A program made the position numbers and the translations under genes. The notes under the pieces are model-generated. The model had not been told where the DNA came from and did not search any database. It was given only the letters and a program-made list of their open reading frames with translations. Positions 60,958 to 64,000 of a DNA stretch of 64,000 nt are shown here, one piece after another (positions within the stretch are counted from its first letter, which is position 1; the number at the start of each line of letters is the position of its first letter). Location of the stretch: contig NZ_NOXG01000003.1 of the NCBI RefSeq assembly GCF_003207955.1, forward strand, positions 1 to 64,000, read 5' to 3'. The DNA is from Novacetimonas pomaceti. GTDB lineage: Bacteria; Pseudomonadota; Alphaproteobacteria; Acetobacterales; Acetobacteraceae.

Positions 60958-61401
60958 GGATATCCTGCCTTATCATGGCCGGTTAAGCGAAAACCCGTAA
61001 ACGGGACAGGGATGTCCGCTGTTCCGGCAAGCTTCCGAATTATGGGTTCCGGTTCGTCTTTTTCATTGCTGTCACTGGCGTCGCGGGCCTGTCGGCCGCG
61101 CACCACGTGATGTTCATGTCAACATGCGCGCCGCCCATCCGGGCCGCATGCATACGGACACGTCAACGCATATTGCCTATCACGCGGATGCATTCAATCG
61201 GAAAAACAATATTTTGATATGAATTTTTAAAGTAACACCCCGGATGTACTTTTGAAACGTGCGTTCCGGAAGCGGGGTATTATGTCTTTTTTATGTCTTG
61301 GTTTGCTTTTTACTTAATGACGATTTCGAAACAGATCGTCATTCGAAATCATGCGCGAACCTGCGGGTGGAAATTCCTTCCCACCCGCAGGGCCTGCCTG
61401 A
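60958..61401. other. intergenic region with overlapping hairpins
   Basis: No gene is seen. The centre (about 61190-61320) is AT-rich. Two mutually exclusive inverted repeats overlap: AATGACGAT/ATCGTCATT (61316-61324 with 61335-61343) and ATTTCGAA/TTCGAAAT (61323-61330 with 61342-61349). Next to them is the terminator hairpin of the aldehyde dehydrogenase gene. Confidence 0.6.
61360..61391 (-). terminator. hairpin after the aldehyde dehydrogenase gene
   Basis: CCTGCGGGTGG (61360-61370) pairs perfectly with CCACCCGCAGG (61381-61391) around a 10-base loop, 10 bp after the stop codon on the minus strand. There is no T-tract. Confidence 0.65.
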
Positions 61402-62790
61402 TTACGGCGCGTCGATATCGACGACGTTGATCAGCTTCTTGTTGACGAACTCGTCGATGCCCAGACCGGAAAGTTCCCGGCCATAGCCCGACTTCTTGAT
61501 GCCGCCGAACGGCAGTTCCGGGGCCGTCCATGTCGGGTGGTTGATGAACACCATGCCGGTGCGCACCTGACGGGCCACTTCCACGCCGCGCTTCTCATCG
61601 CGGGTGAAGACGGAACCGCCCAGCCCGAATTCGGAATCGTTCGCCAGCGCGATCGCTTCCTCATCGCTGCCGACGCGGAAGACCATGGCCACGGGGCCAA
61701 AGAATTCCTGGAAATAGGCCGGGTTGTCACGCGCCACATCCGTCAGGATGGTCGCGCGGACGAACGCGCCCTTCTTCGGCACCTCCGCCCCGCAATAATG
61801 CGGACGCGCGCCGTTGGCGACAGCCTGGCGGACCTGTTCGTTCAGCTCGTCCGCCGCACTCTGGGAGGACATCGGCGGCAGGGTGGTGGCCGGATCGCGC
61901 GGGTCGCCCGCGACCAGCTTGTCCAGCGCCGCCTTGAACTTGGCGATGAACTCGTCAGCAATGGATTCGGCCACGATGAAGCGCTTGGACGCGACACAGC
62001 ACTGCCCGCCGTTGTTGAGGCGTCCCCACACGGCCCACTTGACCGTCTTGTCGAGGTCGGCGTCGTCCAGCACGATGAACGCGTCGGCCCCGCCGAGTTC
62101 CAGCGTCGTCTTCTTCAGGCTCTTGCCCGCGCGCGCGGCGACATGGCCGCCCGAACGCTCGCCCCCCGTCAGGCACACCGCGGCGATGCGCGGATCCTCG
62201 ATCAGGTGGTTGAGCTGATCGCGCGTGGCGAACAGGTTGGTATAGGCACCGGCCGGCGCGCCGGCATCATGGAACAGCTTGTCAAACGCCGCCGCGCACT
62301 GCGGCACGATGGAGGAATGCTTCACCATGACGGTGTTGCCCGCCATCAGCTGCGGCCCGGCAACGCGGGCAAGCTGGTAATACGGGAAATTCCACGGTTC
62401 CACCGCCAGCAGGACACCAATCGGGTCGCTGACGATCATGGGGCGCATATGCTTGTTTTCCGCCTCCTTCAGCGGAACCGGGGCAAGGAAACGCTCCGCA
62501 TTGTCGGCGTAGTAGTCAAGGATGTCGGCCGACAGCTTGACCTCGCCCTGTGCTTCGCGCGCCAGCTTTCCCATTTCCAGCGTCAGCAGGGAGGCGTAAT
62601 GGTCCGCCTGCTCACGCAGGAGGGACGCCGCCTTTTTCATGATGGCGCGACGCTCCGCGAAAGAGGTGCGCGACCACTTCTCAAAAGTATCGACCGCCTG
62701 CGCGAGCAGGACCTCGACCTGGGCATCCTCCAGGTCGGGAAAACGGGCGACAACTTCGTTGGTATAGGGGTTTGTGGTAATGTATGCCAT
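61402..62790 (-). CDS. aldehyde dehydrogenase, succinate-semialdehyde type
   Basis: A 462-residue NAD(P)-dependent aldehyde dehydrogenase. The catalytic cysteine is in NNGGQCCVASKRF, the general base glutamate in TLELGGADAFIVL, and the cofactor site in LAVEPWNFPYYQLARVAGP. The closest family by motif is the short succinate-semialdehyde dehydrogenase (GabD/Sad-like), which makes succinate from succinate semialdehyde. In acetic acid bacteria this step can close a modified TCA cycle. Other aldehydes remain possible. The ATG at 62790 fits the family; the earlier frame start adds 10 residues. Confidence 0.88.
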   Translation of the reverse strand: MAYITTNPYTNEVVARFPDLEDAQVEVLLAQAVDTFEKWSRTSFAERRAIMKKAASLLREQADHYASLLTLEMGKLAREAQGEVKLSADILDYYADNAERFLAPVPLKEAENKHMRPMIVSDPIGVLLAVEPWNFPYYQLARVAGPQLMAGNTVMVKHSSIVPQCAAAFDKLFHDAGAPAGAYTNLFATRDQLNHLIEDPRIAAVCLTGGERSGGHVAARAGKSLKKTTLELGGADAFIVLDDADLDKTVKWAVWGRLNNGGQCCVASKRFIVAESIADEFIAKFKAALDKLVAGDPRDPATTLPPMSSQSAADELNEQVRQAVANGARPHYCGAEVPKKGAFVRATILTDVARDNPAYFQEFFGPVAMVFRVGSDEEAIALANDSEFGLGGSVFTRDEKRGVEVARQVRTGMVFINHPTWTAPELPFGGIKKSGYGRELSGLGIDEFVNKKLINVVDIDAP

Positions 62791-63007
62791 GACTTCGCTT
62801 TGACACATCAAAACCGCCAAGAAAAGGGCATATGTCCCATGGTGGCGGCCATGACCCCACGGCGGACGGCGCTTTTTTGCGAAAACCGTGGCACCGGCCG
62901 CCCCATATGGCTGATTTTACCTTCTGGGTGCTGGATTTTTGGATATGACGTGGCGCAACAATCGGTCACCTGGCGGTGATTTTCAAGAAAGTTTAATAAA
63001 AATTTTA

Positions 63008-63664
63008 ATGCGAATTTGCTCGTTCCTGTTCCTATCCGAACATTCACGGGGGATATGGCCGTTCCGATTCGCAACTGGCGCGGCAGTTGCAATGGCAGCC
63101 GGGCTTACGATGGCGGACGCCCACGCGGCCCCCTATCCCGCGCCGATCCTGCCGCCGCATTCGATGGCGCAGGCGTGGGGTGTCACCGCGCGGATCGAAC
63201 ATGCGGGACAGGGCTGCACCGTGCATGCCACCATCGATCAGGCGCGCTTCATCGCGCAGATGCCCCAGATGATTTCGGCGGGGATCTTCAGCACCCGCCT
63301 GACGCCCGAACTGATCCGCAGCACGCCACATTACCTGATGAACACGCTGCAGACCGATGTCAGCCCCGGCTTTGTCCACGCCCTGTTCACGCAGGCTGGC
63401 GCGCCCGCCCGCTGCCGCTTCGTATGGGATTACGTCGCGGCCGACCCGTCGGGGGCCATGGCGTCCCACCCCATGCTGTCATTTGAATTCACCCGGGCCG
63501 CCCATGACCACATCGACTGGCCCAACCTGAAATTCGGCGACATGGTGGCCAGCGAACAGGCCGTGGCGGCGGACCGCATCTTTGACGCGCAGGTCAATCA
63601 GGAAACGCTCGACATCACCATGGCGCTGGCGCGTGAGGATATTACGGCGGCTGGCCCGTCCTGA
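63008..63664 (+). CDS. exported hypothetical protein
   Basis: About 218 residues from the ATG at 63008. A signal peptide (FATGAAVAMAAGLTMADAHA) ends near residue 40, preceded by an unusually long N-region. The mature protein has two cysteines (HAGQGCTVHA and APARCRFVWDY) that may form a disulfide, and no recognised domain. An upstream TTG at 62939 is an alternative. The gene is divergent from the aldehyde dehydrogenase gene. The AT-rich gap between them would carry both promoters. Confidence 0.65.
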   Translation: MRICSFLFLSEHSRGIWPFRFATGAAVAMAAGLTMADAHAAPYPAPILPPHSMAQAWGVTARIEHAGQGCTVHATIDQARFIAQMPQMISAGIFSTRLTPELIRSTPHYLMNTLQTDVSPGFVHALFTQAGAPARCRFVWDYVAADPSGAMASHPMLSFEFTRAAHDHIDWPNLKFGDMVASEQAVAADRIFDAQVNQETLDITMALAREDITAAGPS

Positions 63665-63689
63665 GGGAACGGACGTCCCTTGCGCGGTC

Positions 63690-63878
63690 CTATCGCGTGC
63701 CGTGCAACCAGTGTAACAGCATGTCCCCCATCGCCAGGCAGGCCAGAAGAAGCACCACGACCCTGACGCCGACATGCAGGGCACGCTGAAACGGGGTCAA
63801 CGGCTTTTCACGACGCCGCATGATGACCCTGTCCGGATCGGGGGCGTGCACATACCGTGTATGCGGGGAGTCAGCCAT
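63690..63878 (-). CDS. small single-membrane-helix hypothetical protein
   Basis: A 62-residue protein from ATG 63878. The N-terminal half is charged (HAPDPDRVIMRRREKPLTPF). One membrane helix follows (VRVVVLLLACLAMGDMLLHW), then a short C-terminus. This inside-positive layout suggests a type II membrane peptide. It is convergent with the exported protein gene, 25 bp apart. A longer frame from 63953 adds unlikely residues. No family is recognised. Confidence 0.6.
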   Translation of the reverse strand: MADSPHTRYVHAPDPDRVIMRRREKPLTPFQRALHVGVRVVVLLLACLAMGDMLLHWLHGTR

Positions 63879-64000
63879 GTCGTTCACCATCCCTTTTGTG
63901 CCACATCCGTGATTAACAGACATGACAGGATGGCACCACTCGCCCCGCTCCATGGCTTTTGCATGAAAACCCTTTTCTTTTGTCTCCTGTCGTTCCTAAT

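Noticed and set aside
1..64000. CRISPR array, prophage or intact insertion sequence
   Set aside because: No regularly spaced identical repeats, no cas-type genes, no structural phage genes and no transposase were recognised. The dispersed repeats are short and not evenly spaced.

Overview
The window reads as chromosomal DNA of a high-GC alphaproteobacterium. It is most likely an acetic acid bacterium close to Komagataeibacter or Gluconacetobacter. NDUFA12, a COQ9-type protein, a MidA methyltransferase, a DUF2155 protein and a TL5/CTC-type L25 point to Alphaproteobacteria. A haem-PAS/GGDEF/EAL protein resembling the PDEA1 class described from cellulose-producing acetic acid bacteria narrows this further. 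The genus is inferred from protein resemblance only. No rRNA, CRISPR array, prophage or intact insertion sequence was seen.

Layout. 0.3-4.3 kb: small metabolic genes (DUF192, MBL-fold hydrolase, host-attachment family, XdhC plus a MobA-like nucleotidyltransferase, RidA). 4.7-5.4 kb: a secreted CHAP protein. 5.6-18.4 kb, minus strand: a long housekeeping run covering translation quality control (rlmH, rsfS, rplY, pth, ychF), NAD, proline and PRPP synthesis (nadD, proA, prs), envelope work (lgt, hldD, pgeF, a lipoprotein) and midA. 18.6-21.2 kb, plus strand: ubiK, ybjN-like, proC and COQ9-like genes, then tRNA-Gln and a low-GC, gene-poor kilobase. 22.5-25.1 kb: the c-di-GMP phosphodiesterase-type sensor.

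25.1-30.0 kb: a four-gene divergent module of alpha-E protein, circularly permuted ATP-grasp, transglutaminase-like protein and zinc-ribbon metallopeptidase. This combination suggests synthesis and breakdown of an uncharacterised amide- or peptide-linked product and is the best candidate for a poorly described system here. 30.2-34.3 kb: a histidine-rich exported protein, then a LysR regulator divergent from lutABC (lactate oxidation). 34.4-43.7 kb: HU, an RTX-like surface protein, nadE, DUF1328, dsbB, otsBA, DUF2155, mlaD and NDUFA12.

44-64 kb: a protein resembling only the C-terminal part of class II ribonucleotide reductase, a second RidA, a COG3146 acetyltransferase, a zinc alcohol dehydrogenase, a DEAD-box helicase, an S24-like regulator lacking its serine, lepA, tRNA-Ser, a DsbA-like protein, tRNA-Thr, an AsmA protein, ilvD and an aldehyde dehydrogenase.

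Five copies of a hairpin-rich repeat of about 90-150 bp, with nested terminal inverted repeats, lie between genes. They resemble a small non-autonomous mobile element that may also act as a transcription terminator.
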